A stretch of 64,000 nucleotides of DNA from Hymenobacter rubidus (GCF_016734815.1 NZ_JAERQF010000006.1:62001-126000); one strand, 5' to 3'. Counted from the first letter of the stretch, positions 16,552 through 25,154 are shown. The notes: generated by a model not told the origin, from the letters alone. Numbers and translations are program-made.

Positions 16552-16608
16552 TGGCCCCTTCTCGCTGCTGCCCGCTACGTGGCCGGCAGTTGGGAAGGGG
16601 CCATTTTA
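16552..16608 (+). terminator. Terminator after the TlpA-like gene
   Basis: 10-bp arms TGGCCCCTTC (16552-16561) and complement (16594-16603), then TTTTA. The 32-nt loop is long, so termination efficiency is uncertain. Confidence 0.55.
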
Positions 16609-16740
16609 TTTCCGCAAACGGTTTCGTAGAAAAAGCGCCGTGGCAAACGGCGCAAGGCCTACTTTTAGGCCCTGCTTGCGAAAGCCAACCGCCGCTGACG
16701 CTGGCCGCCAAGAGCATCCGCGCCACCACTGTCTTTTCTT

Positions 16741-18663
16741 ATGCCCGAACTCAAGCCCGAAGGTATTGGCCGGCGCAGCTTCCTCAAAACGGGCGCGGTA
16801 GCCGGCGCGGGCATCCTGAGCAGCATCGGAACCCTGGAAGCGCTGGCCTTGCCACCCACCCCGTCGGCCGACCTGTACACGCTGAGCGCTCAGCTGGCCG
16901 AGCAGTGGCTGGCGGCGCTGCTGAAGCTGCAGGTAACGGATGCGGCGCAGGGCCTCGACTACGGCGGCATCCGCGGGCCCGGCGATGCGGGCGTGCCGGG
17001 GCGTATTGCCGAAACCATTTATCCCTTGCTCCGGGCCGCCCGCCGCTCCCAGCAAAGCCGGTACCTGGACGCCGCCCACCTCCTTTTCCGCTGGGCCGAA
17101 AACCGGGTGAGCCAACCCGACGGCTCCTGGCTGAACGAGCCCCAGAAAGGCTCCTGGAAAGGCACCACCGTGTTTATGGCCGTTGCGCTGGCCGAGGCCG
17201 TGAAAAACCACGGCACCGTGCTGGACAACCAATTCAAGGCCGCTTTGCTCGACCGCTTGCTGAAGGCCGGCAACTTTATCTACGACACCTTTACCCTGGA
17301 ATACGGCAACATTAACTACCCCGTGGCGGCCACCTACGGCCTCGCCTTGCTCGGGGAAGTGCTGGACGTGCCCCGCTTCCGGCAGAAAGCCCAGGCACTG
17401 GCGCACGGAGCCCTGGGCTACTTCTCACCCGCCAGCAACCTGCTGGTGGGCGAAGGCCGGCCCGCGCTCCAAACCAGCGCAAAAGGCTGCTACCCCGTTG
17501 ATTTGGGGTATAACGTGGAGGAATCGCTGCCGGCGCTGGCCCTCTACGGCCACTTGGTGCACGACGAAGAAGTGCTGGCCGCCGCCACCCGCGGGCTACA
17601 GGCGCACCTGGAATTTATGCTGCCCGATGGCGGCTGGGACAACAGCTGGGGCAGCCGCAACTACAAGTGGACCTACTGGGGCAGCCGCACCTCCGACGGT
17701 TGCCAGCCCGCATTTGCCCTGCTGGCCGGCCGCGACCCGCGCTTCTACAAGGCCGCGCTTCGCAACACCCAGCTCCTGCAGCACTGCACCGTGGGTGGCC
17801 TGCTCACCGGTGGCCCCCATGCCGCCGCGCACGTGCCCACCAGCGTCCACCACACGTTCTGCCACCTCAAAGCCCTGACGACTATTCTCGACCAGCCGGC
17901 CGCGGTTGCTCCCGACCTGCGCCGCGTGCGGCTGCCGCGCGAGCAAGCCTACGGCAGCCGCTACGTCCGCGACATTGCCACCTGGCTGCTGGCGCAGGGC
18001 CCCTACCGAGCCACCGTTACGGGCTACGACTGCGAATACAACACCTACCGCAACGGCCACGCCTCGGGTGGGGCGCTCAGCTTGCTGTGGCATGAGAAAG
18101 CAGGCCCGCTGCTGGCGGCCAGCATGAATGCCTACCAGCGCTTTGAGGCCGGCAACATGCCGCCCGACTCCGCGCCGCCCGCGCCCTGCCTCACGCCCCG
18201 CGTGGAGCTGCGGCTGGGCGAGGAGCTTTTTATGAGCATCAGCGACCTGAGCGCGGTGCCGGTCGTGCACGATGCGGCGGGGCAAAGCACCGTCACGGTA
18301 GTAGCAAAACTGGTCGACAGGGACCAGCGAAGCCCGCCCGCCGGCCCCGTGACCTGTCGGCTGACATACCTCTTCACGGCCGATAAGGTGTCGCTTCACT
18401 TCGTGGCAGAACCCGGGCCTTACGATGGTCAGGTGCGCATTGTCGTCCCCGTCATTGCCGCTGCCACCGAACGCTTTACCGCGCAATCTGACCGCCGTTT
18501 GCAGCTTGCTAAGCGTGGGGCTACCCTTTTCGTTAGCGCTACGCAGGCCTTTGCGCCTTCGCCGGCGCCCACCAGCCGGGTGTTCAACTTTGTGCCGGGC
18601 TTCGAGGCCGTACCGCTTTGCTTTCCCGGCCCAGAAGTAACACTGGAGCTAGCGGTGAAGTAG
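16741..18663 (+). CDS. Tat-exported protein with an (alpha/alpha)-toroid-like domain
   Basis: 640 residues. The N-terminus GRRSFLKTGAVAGAGIL is a twin-arginine signal. About residues 45-480 form repeated helical pairs, with GSWLNEPQKGSWKGTTVFMA, NVEESLPALALYG, LPDGGWDNSWGSRNYKWTYW and TSVHHTFCHLKALTT. This pattern fits the (alpha/alpha) toroids of glycoside hydrolases and polysaccharide lyases. The last 170 residues are beta-rich, as in heparinase-like lyases. No catalytic set can be named, so polysaccharide degradation is inference. Tat export implies folding in the cytoplasm, possibly with a cofactor or metal. The gene is monocistronic. Confidence 0.75.
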   Translation: MPELKPEGIGRRSFLKTGAVAGAGILSSIGTLEALALPPTPSADLYTLSAQLAEQWLAALLKLQVTDAAQGLDYGGIRGPGDAGVPGRIAETIYPLLRAARRSQQSRYLDAAHLLFRWAENRVSQPDGSWLNEPQKGSWKGTTVFMAVALAEAVKNHGTVLDNQFKAALLDRLLKAGNFIYDTFTLEYGNINYPVAATYGLALLGEVLDVPRFRQKAQALAHGALGYFSPASNLLVGEGRPALQTSAKGCYPVDLGYNVEESLPALALYGHLVHDEEVLAAATRGLQAHLEFMLPDGGWDNSWGSRNYKWTYWGSRTSDGCQPAFALLAGRDPRFYKAALRNTQLLQHCTVGGLLTGGPHAAAHVPTSVHHTFCHLKALTTILDQPAAVAPDLRRVRLPREQAYGSRYVRDIATWLLAQGPYRATVTGYDCEYNTYRNGHASGGALSLLWHEKAGPLLAASMNAYQRFEAGNMPPDSAPPAPCLTPRVELRLGEELFMSISDLSAVPVVHDAAGQSTVTVVAKLVDRDQRSPPAGPVTCRLTYLFTADKVSLHFVAEPGPYDGQVRIVVPVIAAATERFTAQSDRRLQLAKRGATLFVSATQAFAPSPAPTSRVFNFVPGFEAVPLCFPGPEVTLELAVK

Positions 18664-18685
18664 CTCCGGCATAGCGGTTGGTTAT

Positions 18686-18922
18686 GAAGTTGTTTACAGC
18701 CGTTTCGAAGTCAATGTACGTTCGGTCAGTAGCGCGAACTTTGTCGTTCGCGCTACTCTACACCAACCCCGACACCGCGCTAAGCAGTCGGTTCCGCTCG
18801 GTCCGACGGCGTAGGCGTCCGACCGGTGGCCGCCCGAACGAGGCGCCAACGGCCGGTGACCTACGACCGGTCAGACGCCTACGGCGTCGGACCGGCGAGC
18901 GAGACCCTTCCGAAACCGCTTC
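18686..18922. repeat. Composite palindromic repeat: family B arms enclosing family A and a GC-rich palindrome
   Basis: The left arm GAAGTTGTTTA (18686-18696) and right end TTCCGAAACCGCTTC (18908-18922) are family B termini. Between them are module 1 (about 18697-18781), containing the short family A palindrome, and module 2 (18783-18922), a palindrome built on GGTCCGACGGCGTAGGCG. The same modules occur at 52748-53033, but there module 1 lies outside the B arm and in the opposite orientation. This and the 18987 hairpin fill the 442-bp gap between the toroid protein and P450 genes. Confidence 0.85.
18729..18756. repeat. Family A palindrome, short form
   Basis: 11-bp arms GTAGCGCGAAC and complement with a 6-nt loop. 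It corresponds to one arm of the long copies at 7546 and 52773. Confidence 0.85.
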
Positions 18923-18986
18923 TATAATAGCAACTTGAACATATTGCTAAGTGGTGGTGCAGAAGTAAGCGCATTGAATTTAGCCC

Positions 18987-19025
18987 GTCCTGCTTCGACT
19001 GCGCTCAGCAGGACCGCCTTTTTTA
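18987..19025 (+). terminator. Hairpin with T tract, REP-like core
   Basis: GTCCTGCT (18987-18994) pairs with AGCAGGAC (19007-19014), followed by CGCCTTTTTT. The loop TCGACTGCGCTC resembles the family C repeat core. It sits upstream of the P450 stop and could end transcription from either side. Confidence 0.5.
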
Positions 19026-19105
19026 ATACGGTTATTTTCACTCGACTGCTTAAACAGCGGCAAAAGTGGGCGGGCTTGTCTGCTCCACCCTTCCAGGCAC
19101 CTGTT

Positions 19106-20518
19106 TTAGCGCAGCCGCAGCCGCAGCCGAAAATCGTTTTTTGGGCGCAGGGTGATGAGCGGCTGCATGGTGACGGGCGGTTGGCCGGCCACCCACTCAA
19201 TCGCAAACAGCCGCAGCAATTCCAGCGTCACGAGCTGCATTTCGGTGAGGGCGAACTGCATGCCGATGCACAGGCGCGGCCCGCCGCCAAAAGGAACGTA
19301 GGCATTGGCCTGCACCGCCCGCGCCGGGCCGGGCGCAAACCGGCCGGGCCGGAATTCCTCGGGCGCGGGCCAGTACTTAGCGTCGTGGTGCAGGCCGTGG
19401 AAGTAAAGCGAAAACAGCGTGCCTTTTGGGATGCGGAGGCCCTGGTACTCGTCGTCGGCCAGCGCCACGCGGTCCACCATCCAGGCCGGTGGATAGCAGC
19501 GCATGGTTTCCTGCACGGCATACAGGGCGGCGCCCAGGCGCGGCAGGTCGTCGAAGGTGGGCGTGCGGCCGGCCAGTACGGCGGCCATCTCGGTTTGAAT
19601 CACCACGGCCTCGGCCGGGTGATGGGCCAGCAGGTAGGCGAGCCAGGTAAGGGCGTTGGCGCTGGTTTCGTGGCCCGCCACCAGCAGGATGAGGGATTCG
19701 TCGATGAGCCGGTCGGGGCTCATGGGCTCGCCGGTGTCCTCGTAGCGCACATCGAGCAGCATTTGCAGCAGGTCGTCGGGGGGCGCGGCGCCGGGTTGGG
19801 CGTTGGCCCGTTGCCGCTGGGCGATGAGCCCGGCCAGTAGCGTGCGCAACTCTGCCGCCAGCGCGTCGTGGTACGTAAACCGGCCGCGCAGCCGAAACCA
19901 CGGCTTGAGGTAGGGCTGCCGGATGGAGCGCACAAAAAACGCCTGAATCTCGGTAATCAGCCCTGCCAGCCGGTCCAATTCGGCCTCGGGGAAATTGGTA
20001 CTGAACACCGAGCGGGCAATGATGCGAAAGGTAAGGCGCGTCATCAGCTCGTGCACTTCCACGGTGGCCGCGCCGCCCGCGCCGGCGGCCTGGGCCACCA
20101 GCGGCGCCAGCGTTTCGGTGGTTATTTCCTGCATCAGTCCCGTGAGGCCCGCCACCCGCTGCCGATGAAAACCGGGTTGAATGAGCCGGCGCTGCCGCAG
20201 CCAGTCGGGCCCCTCGTTCGTCAATAAGCCGTGGCCGATGTAGCGCGAAAACCCCTGCGTAAACTTCGATTTGGCGTAGTTGCGGTGGTTTTTCTGGAGG
20301 ATGTGCTGCGTCAGGCCGGGGTCGCGGGTGAGGATGCTTTTCTCGACCCCGCCAATAAACAGCTCCACGGTATCGCCGTAGTGGGCCAGCGTGTCGTTCA
20401 GCACCGGCAGCGGGTCTTTGGCCAGGGCAAACGAGCGCAGCAGCGAGCGCCAGCGCGGCACCCGCGGCAACACAAAAGGACCCGCAGCGGCCGCAGCCCG
20501 CTGTTGCTCGTTGCTCAT
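19106..20518 (-). CDS. Cytochrome P450
   Basis: 470 residues. The haem ligand is Cys417 in FGGGPRLCIG. The I-helix oxygen-activation motif AGHETS lies near residue 280 and the K-helix ETMR follows. It is a single-domain P450 that needs separate ferredoxin/flavin reductase partners, which are not in the window. The overall sequence looks like the bacterial branch related to CYP102-type fatty-acid hydroxylases, but the substrate cannot be predicted. ATG 20518 is preferred over the TTG-like upstream extension because AGGA precedes it and a TATTTTTG promoter box lies about 30 bp upstream. It is divergent from the zinc-ribbon gene. Confidence 0.93.
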   Translation of the reverse strand: MSNEQQRAAAAAGPFVLPRVPRWRSLLRSFALAKDPLPVLNDTLAHYGDTVELFIGGVEKSILTRDPGLTQHILQKNHRNYAKSKFTQGFSRYIGHGLLTNEGPDWLRQRRLIQPGFHRQRVAGLTGLMQEITTETLAPLVAQAAGAGGAATVEVHELMTRLTFRIIARSVFSTNFPEAELDRLAGLITEIQAFFVRSIRQPYLKPWFRLRGRFTYHDALAAELRTLLAGLIAQRQRANAQPGAAPPDDLLQMLLDVRYEDTGEPMSPDRLIDESLILLVAGHETSANALTWLAYLLAHHPAEAVVIQTEMAAVLAGRTPTFDDLPRLGAALYAVQETMRCYPPAWMVDRVALADDEYQGLRIPKGTLFSLYFHGLHHDAKYWPAPEEFRPGRFAPGPARAVQANAYVPFGGGPRLCIGMQFALTEMQLVTLELLRLFAIEWVAGQPPVTMQPLITLRPKNDFRLRLRLR

Positions 20519-20547
20519 TTCCTGGGGCCGCAACTGGATGCGGCCAC

Positions 20548-20555
20548 CAAAAATA
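20548..20555 (-). promoter_or_regulatory. -7 promoter box TATTTTTG for the P450 gene
   Basis: TAnnTTTG match on the minus strand, 29 bp before the start at 20518. Confidence 0.55.
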
Positions 20556-20665
20556 ACCACCGGCCGCCAACTCATCTTTTTTCAGACCACCCGCGTAAAC
20601 CTTAGCCGGGCCCCGGCCCAGTGTACCCCTTTCTTTTTTCTTTCCCTAAACACCCCATTTCACTT

Positions 20666-20962
20666 ATGTGGATTCAGCAACAACCCAGCACGCCCGCACC
20701 TCTCGCCGACCTGCAAGGCCGTAGCGTCGGCCTCAAATTCGAGTGCGAGCACTGTCACACCGAAGTCTTCACCGACCTCATCGGCGTGCCCGCCCCCAAC
20801 GACCAGGCCGACTCCCCCGCTCACGCTGACAACCACGAAATAGAAGAGATAAAGTGTCCTGGCTGCGACGTCACGCACTCGCTCGAAGTCGACAGCTCGT
20901 TCGACGGCGTCACGTTCAAAGTGAGCGACGCAAAGGGTGTAAGCTACCAAGTGGCCGAATAG
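20666..20962 (+). CDS. Small zinc-ribbon protein (98 aa)
   Basis: 98 residues with two CxxC pairs, CEHC (about 27-30) and CPGC (about 65-68), suggesting a single zinc ribbon. No further domain is recognisable. Such proteins often bind nucleic acid or partner proteins, but nothing here shows which. ATG 20666 follows a T-rich leader, and the longer frame from 20621 lacks a good start context. The TAG stop at 20960-20962 overlaps the beginning of the outer palindrome arm at 20961. Confidence 0.7.
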   Translation: MWIQQQPSTPAPLADLQGRSVGLKFECEHCHTEVFTDLIGVPAPNDQADSPAHADNHEIEEIKCPGCDVTHSLEVDSSFDGVTFKVSDAKGVSYQVAE

Positions 20963-21064
20963 GACCTCAGATTACACGGATTTCAACGGAGGGAGCAGAT
21001 TTTTTGTGGTTCTGCGCAATGTTTGTCTATTGCGAATCTGTTCGTTTTATGGTCCGTTAATAAA

Positions 21065-21096
21065 TAAAAAAGCCATTCAAATTGAATGGCTTTTTT
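21065..21096. terminator. Bidirectional terminator
   Basis: AGCCATTCAA and its complement with flanking A and T runs (AAAAAAGCCATTCAA-ATTGAATGGCTTTTTT). It lies between convergent genes and can serve both. Confidence 0.85.
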
Positions 21097-21099
21097 ATT

Positions 21100-21249
21100 G
21101 AAGCTGTTTAGAAAGTCTGATTTGCCTGCATGTCTGTCATCCTGAGCGCAGCGAAGGACCTTATCACGTCAGAACAACGCCTATTTTGACATGATAAGGT
21201 CCTTCGCTGCGCTCAGGATGACAACGATTTTGACTTTCTAAACAGCTTC
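21100..21249. repeat. Middle palindrome, family B arms with cargo
   Basis: Perfect 18-bp arms GAAGCTGTTTAGAAAGTC (21100-21117) and complement (21232-21249). The 114-bp interior contains the family C palindrome. Confidence 0.9.
21135..21223. repeat. Inner palindrome, family C
   Basis: Perfect 32-bp arms (21135-21166 and 21192-21223), spacer 25 bp. The core matches the copy at 8362-8446. Confidence 0.92.
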
Positions 21250-21321
21250 ATTAGCTAAACTCCAGCAGAGCGGAACCACAGAAAATCTGTTCCCTCCGTT
21301 AAAATTCGTGTACTCCGAGGT

Positions 21322-22329
21322 CTATTTTTCCCGCTCGATGGTGTAATTAATTAATTGCTCCAACGACGTGCGGCTCGGCGATTCCGGGAAGCTGTGCAGG
21401 ATGGTCAGGGCCTCGTCGCGGTATCTTTTCATGGTCTGAATAGCGTATTCCAGCCCACCCGATTTTTTAACAAATTCTATCACCTGCTGCACCCGGTCGC
21501 GGTGGCCTTCGTTGTTTTTCACATTGAAGATAACCTGGCGTTTTTCCAGCCAGGAGGCGTGCTGGAGGGCATAAATCAGCGGCAGGGTCATTTTCTTTTC
21601 TTTGATATCAATGCCGACCGGCTTGCCAATTTCAGCGGTGCCGTAATCGAATAAATCGTCTTTAATTTGAAAAGCAATTCCTACTTTTTCCCCGAATAAG
21701 CGGGCGCGCTCAATGGCCTCTTTGTCGGCTCCCACCGAGGCGGCACCCACAGCCGTGCAGGAGGCAATTAACGAAGCCGTTTTCTTTCGAATTATTTCGA
21801 AATAAACGTCTTCGGTGATGTCTAATTTTCGCGCTTTTTCAATTTGCAACAATTCGCCTTCGCTTAGTTCGCGCACGGCGTTATTCACAATTTTCAGCAG
21901 GTTGAAATCGTCGTGTTCCAGCGCCAGCTGCATGCCGCGCGACAGCAGGTAGTCGCCCACCAGCACGGCTATTTTATTTTTCCAGAGCGCATTGATGGAG
22001 AAGAAGCCGCGGCGGTAATTGCTTTCGTCCACCACGTCGTCGTGCACCAGGGTGGCGGTGTGCAGCAGCTCAATCAGGGTGGCCCCGCGGAAGGAGGCGT
22101 CGGGCAGCGGGTCGCCGGTGGCGGGCTCGGGGCGGGCGGCGCGGGCCGTGAGAAACACAAACATGGGCCGGATTTGCTTGCCCTTGCGCTTCACGATATA
22201 GCCCATTATCTTGTCGAGCAGCAGCACATTGGTGCGCATCGACTGGCGAAACTTGTGCTCAAACGCTTCCATTTCGGCCGCAATGGGCGCCTGAATCTGG
22301 TCGAGGGAGAAAGTGGATGGTAAGGGCAT
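21322..22329 (-). CDS. Polyprenyl diphosphate synthase
   Basis: 335 residues. First Asp-rich motif HDDVVD (DDVVD at 97-101), second motif KDDLFDYG near 220 and the KGKQIRP substrate-binding stretch at about 49-55. It condenses isopentenyl diphosphate units onto an allylic primer, most likely to an octaprenyl or similar chain for menaquinone. The longer open frame starts at 22437, but ATG 22329 with a TATCATTG box 9 bp upstream is preferred. The TAG stop lies within the outer palindrome arm. It is divergent from the alpha/beta hydrolase. Confidence 0.93.
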   Translation of the reverse strand: MPLPSTFSLDQIQAPIAAEMEAFEHKFRQSMRTNVLLLDKIMGYIVKRKGKQIRPMFVFLTARAARPEPATGDPLPDASFRGATLIELLHTATLVHDDVVDESNYRRGFFSINALWKNKIAVLVGDYLLSRGMQLALEHDDFNLLKIVNNAVRELSEGELLQIEKARKLDITEDVYFEIIRKKTASLIASCTAVGAASVGADKEAIERARLFGEKVGIAFQIKDDLFDYGTAEIGKPVGIDIKEKKMTLPLIYALQHASWLEKRQVIFNVKNNEGHRDRVQQVIEFVKKSGGLEYAIQTMKRYRDEALTILHSFPESPSRTSLEQLINYTIEREK

Positions 22330-22337
22330 TGCGCCGG

Positions 22338-22345
22338 CAATGATA
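22338..22345 (-). promoter_or_regulatory. -7-like box TATCATTG
   Basis: One mismatch from TAnnTTTG on the minus strand, 8 bp before ATG 22329. Confidence 0.4.
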
Positions 22346-22488
22346 CGGCGGGAAATGGTGAGGTGGCGAACCGGCGAGCTGGTGAGTTTGCGGTTTGGGC
22401 TGCGCTGTTTGCGCCCAATACCCCATCCGAACCGCAAACCCGTCCGTTCATCCGCTCACTCGTTCACCTTTTCACCACCCATCGCCCC

Positions 22489-22496
22489 TACCTTCG
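22489..22496 (+). promoter_or_regulatory. -7 box TACCTTCG
   Basis: TAnnTTCG variant, 4 bp before ATG 22501. It implies a near-leaderless transcript. Confidence 0.55.
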
Positions 22497-22500
22497 CGGT

Positions 22501-23361
22501 ATGCTCACTCGCTTGTCTTTTTTGCTTACCGGCCGGCAGCACGGCCGCGCTTTTGAAGCCGACGCCACCTATCAAGCCGATGGCCGGGCCAAGCCCGTGG
22601 TACTTTTCGTGCACGGGTTCAAGGGGTTTAAGGATTGGGGACATTTCCCGCTGCTGGCCGACTTTTTTGCCGAGCAGGGTTTTGTGTTCGTGAAGCTCAA
22701 CCTCTCGCACAACGGGCTGGTGGTAGGCGGCACCGGCGATTTGGAGGATTTGGAGGCCTTCGGCCGCAACAATTTCAGCATCGAGCTGGATGACATCGGC
22801 CAGCTCATTGATGCGCTTTTTGCCCCCGGCGCCGCGCCTGTGCCCGCCGCCGAAATGGATTTGAGCCGCTTGTACCTGGTGGGCCACAGCCGCGGCGGCG
22901 GCCTGGTGCTGCTCAAAGCCGCCGAGGACCCACGCGTGCGGGCCGTGGCCACCTGGGCGGCCATTGCCGAAGTGCACCCGCAATGGCCCCAGGCCGTGTT
23001 TGACGAGTGGCAGCGCACGGGCGTGCTGCACGTGCCCAACACCCGCACCGGGCAGGACCTCCCCATGCACTACCAGATTGTGGAGGACTACCACGCCCAC
23101 CGCCCGCGCCTGGACATTCCGCACAACGTGCGCCGGAAGCTGCGCCAGCCCCTGCTCATCATCCATGGCGAGGAAGATGAAACCGTGAACGTGGCAGCCG
23201 CGCACAAGCTCCAGCAGCTTAAGCCCGATGCCGAGCTCGTGCTGGTGCCGGGGGCCACGCACATGTTTGGCGGGTCGCATCCGTGGCCCAACGCGGAGCT
23301 GCCCGCGCCGGCCCGGCACATTGCCGAAGCCACCGCCGCGTTCTTCCAACGGCAGGCATGA
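22501..23361 (+). CDS. Cytosolic alpha/beta hydrolase
   Basis: 286 residues. The nucleophile is Ser in YLVGHSRGGGLVL (about 122-134), the acid residue lies in IIHGEEDETVN and the His in PGATHMFGG. The N-terminal LFVHGFKGFKDW supplies the oxyanion hole. There is no signal peptide. The sequence resembles dienelactone-hydrolase-like esterases, substrate unknown. It overlaps folK by 4 bp (ATGA), so the two are translationally coupled. ATG 22501 immediately follows the TACCTTCG box. The longer frame from 22363 runs through the divergent promoter region and is rejected. Confidence 0.9.
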   Translation: MLTRLSFLLTGRQHGRAFEADATYQADGRAKPVVLFVHGFKGFKDWGHFPLLADFFAEQGFVFVKLNLSHNGLVVGGTGDLEDLEAFGRNNFSIELDDIGQLIDALFAPGAAPVPAAEMDLSRLYLVGHSRGGGLVLLKAAEDPRVRAVATWAAIAEVHPQWPQAVFDEWQRTGVLHVPNTRTGQDLPMHYQIVEDYHAHRPRLDIPHNVRRKLRQPLLIIHGEEDETVNVAAAHKLQQLKPDAELVLVPGATHMFGGSHPWPNAELPAPARHIAEATAAFFQRQA

Positions 23362-23855
23362 GCGAGGCGGTAACGGCGTACGTACTGCTGGGGAGCAACC
23401 TCGGCAACCGGGCCGCCCTGCTGCACGAGGCACGTTCTTATTTAGCTGCTGCGGCTGGAGACATCGTGGCTGAATCCGGCATCTACGAAACGGCGGCCTG
23501 GGGCCGAGAGGACCAACCCGCTTTTCTCAACCAGGCGCTGGCCCTGCGCACCACACTGGCACCCGCCGAGTTGCTGGCGGCCTGCCTGGCGGCCGAGCAA
23601 CGCGCCGGCCGCCTGCGCCGCGAACGGTGGGGCAGCCGCACCCTGGACGTCGACATCCTGCTTTTTGGCGAAGAAATCATTGCCCTGCCTGACCTGACCG
23701 TGCCGCACCCGCGCTTGGCCGAACGCCGCTTCGTATTGGTACCACTGGCCGAAATTGCCGGCACGCTGCGGCATCCGCAGCTAGGCGACACGATGGAAGC
23801 GCTACTTGCCCGCTGCTCCGACCCGCTGCCCGTCCGGCCCTGGGCCGGGGAATGA
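23358..23855 (+). CDS. folK: 2-amino-4-hydroxy-6-hydroxymethyldihydropteridine pyrophosphokinase
   Basis: 165 residues. It starts MSEAVTAYVLLGSNLGNR, the pterin-binding N-terminus. The signature RERWGSRTLDVDILLFGE (about 90-107) contains the two metal-binding Asp residues, followed by VPHPRLAERRFVLVPLAEI. It transfers pyrophosphate from ATP to hydroxymethyldihydropterin in folate synthesis. The start overlaps the hydrolase stop. Its 3' end overlaps the 3' end of the convergent membrane-protein gene by 54 bp. Confidence 0.95.
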   Translation: MSEAVTAYVLLGSNLGNRAALLHEARSYLAAAAGDIVAESGIYETAAWGREDQPAFLNQALALRTTLAPAELLAACLAAEQRAGRLRRERWGSRTLDVDILLFGEEIIALPDLTVPHPRLAERRFVLVPLAEIAGTLRHPQLGDTMEALLARCSDPLPVRPWAGE

Positions 23856-25139
23856 GGCGGGCGCGAGAGGCGTAAGCTTGCGCAGCTCGATAGCCACATG
23901 GCCCACCCGAAGCGCGGCAGTGAGCAGCCAGCCTGCCGACACTACCATGCCCAACCACCTGGGGGCACGGGCCGGCCACGCCGCCAGGCTGAGCAGCATC
24001 ACCGGGCCAAAAAGGACGCTGGCGTAGCGCTCCGCATCGTGAATGCCGGCAGCACTTTGGGCAAATAGCGTGAGGGCTGCAACCAGGGCTACCAGGGTAA
24101 GCGAGGCACTCCACAAAGCGCCCAGCAGTAGCTGCGCGGGCTGAAAAGCAGCTGGAATTGCCGCGGGCCGGCCGAAGCTTTGCGTAGTACCTGCCGCATT
24201 ATCTGGTGCCGCTGCCTTGTTAAGAATGGTCGCTTCAGGCTCGGACCAGCGTGGCCAAAGCAGCCCGAACAATGCCAGCAGCCCCAGCGCCCATAACATT
24301 TCGGGCAGAAACACGCGGCTGGCCGTGGGCAACGGCAGTAACCAGCGGCTCAGTACAAACCCATAGTCGGCCCCGGAACTGAGAAGTTGGCCCCAGCCCC
24401 GACTGGGATGGTAGCGGCTGGGCCCGGCGTGCAGCGCGTACCATTGCCAGAGCACGCCGCCCACGGTGCTCAGGGCCAGATGGAGCGCCAGGAGCAGCCA
24501 GCGCAGCCTACTTAGCTGCCGCCACTGGCCCAACAATAGCCCCGCCCCTACTCCAGCCAATAGAAAAAGGCCTAACGTGCGCTCCAAAGGCATTAACAAG
24601 CCCACGGCCGTCAGCATCCACCACCAGCGCCCTTGGCCCGAGCGCAGCCACTGAAACAGAGCCGCTGCGTAGGCTCCAAACAGGAGGATGAACACGCATT
24701 CTGACCAGACAAACTTGCCCACCAACAGCCAAGGCGTGCTAAGGGCCAGCAGCACTGGCAGCAGCATTCCTCGCCGGCCGGGCAATAGCTGCCGCCCCAG
24801 CCAGCTCCAGAGCAAGAGGCTGCCCAGCTGCACTCCGGCGTGCAGCACCCGAATGGCTGCCAGCGACCCACTCACCCGCAGCAGCACGGGGTACAGCGGC
24901 GGCCAGTAGCGGTAGGGCGTCCCATCGGGGTGGAGCAAGTGGCCGGAATCGCGCAGGGTTTGGGCGGCGTACAGGTACAGGCGCGAGTCGCTGGTGACGG
25001 CCAGGCCGGGCGCGGCAGCGTAGGCAAACAGGGCCAGCTGCAACAGCCCGGCCGCCACCAGCCAAGCCCCAAATGGCAGGCGGTGGTGCCGGGCTGCGGC
25101 AGGTTCGGCATCAGCAGGTGGGCCCATGAGGAGCGACAA
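23802..25139 (-). CDS. Polytopic membrane protein, GT-C glycosyltransferase-like
   Basis: 445 residues with about ten hydrophobic segments spread over the protein. The first periplasmic loop has LAVTSDSRLYLYAAQTLRDS, placing an Asp early as in GT-C mannosyltransferase-like enzymes, and a later loop has GIHDAERYASVL. The family would transfer a sugar from a lipid carrier in the inner membrane. The match is by architecture, so the assignment is tentative. It lies 15 bp downstream of fabD and is likely cotranscribed with it. The end overlaps folK on the opposite strand. Start could also be the ATG at 25127. Confidence 0.7.
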   Translation of the reverse strand: MSLLMGPPADAEPAAARHHRLPFGAWLVAAGLLQLALFAYAAAPGLAVTSDSRLYLYAAQTLRDSGHLLHPDGTPYRYWPPLYPVLLRVSGSLAAIRVLHAGVQLGSLLLWSWLGRQLLPGRRGMLLPVLLALSTPWLLVGKFVWSECVFILLFGAYAAALFQWLRSGQGRWWWMLTAVGLLMPLERTLGLFLLAGVGAGLLLGQWRQLSRLRWLLLALHLALSTVGGVLWQWYALHAGPSRYHPSRGWGQLLSSGADYGFVLSRWLLPLPTASRVFLPEMLWALGLLALFGLLWPRWSEPEATILNKAAAPDNAAGTTQSFGRPAAIPAAFQPAQLLLGALWSASLTLVALVAALTLFAQSAAGIHDAERYASVLFGPVMLLSLAAWPARAPRWLGMVVSAGWLLTAALRVGHVAIELRKLTPLAPASFPGPGPDGQRVGAAGK

Positions 25140-25154
25140 ACCAGTAGCGGCGCG

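Larger units (their letters stand above)
20961..21323. repeat. Outermost palindrome of a three-level nested repeat
   Basis: Imperfect inverted arms of about 55 bp (20961-21015 and 21270-21323), sharing blocks such as AACGGAGGGA, CAGATTTT and TGTGGTT. The arms begin at the TAG stop of the zinc-ribbon gene and at the TAG stop of the polyprenyl synthase gene. A terminator hairpin and two further palindromes lie inside. It fills the whole 359-bp gap between these convergent genes. Confidence 0.8.
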
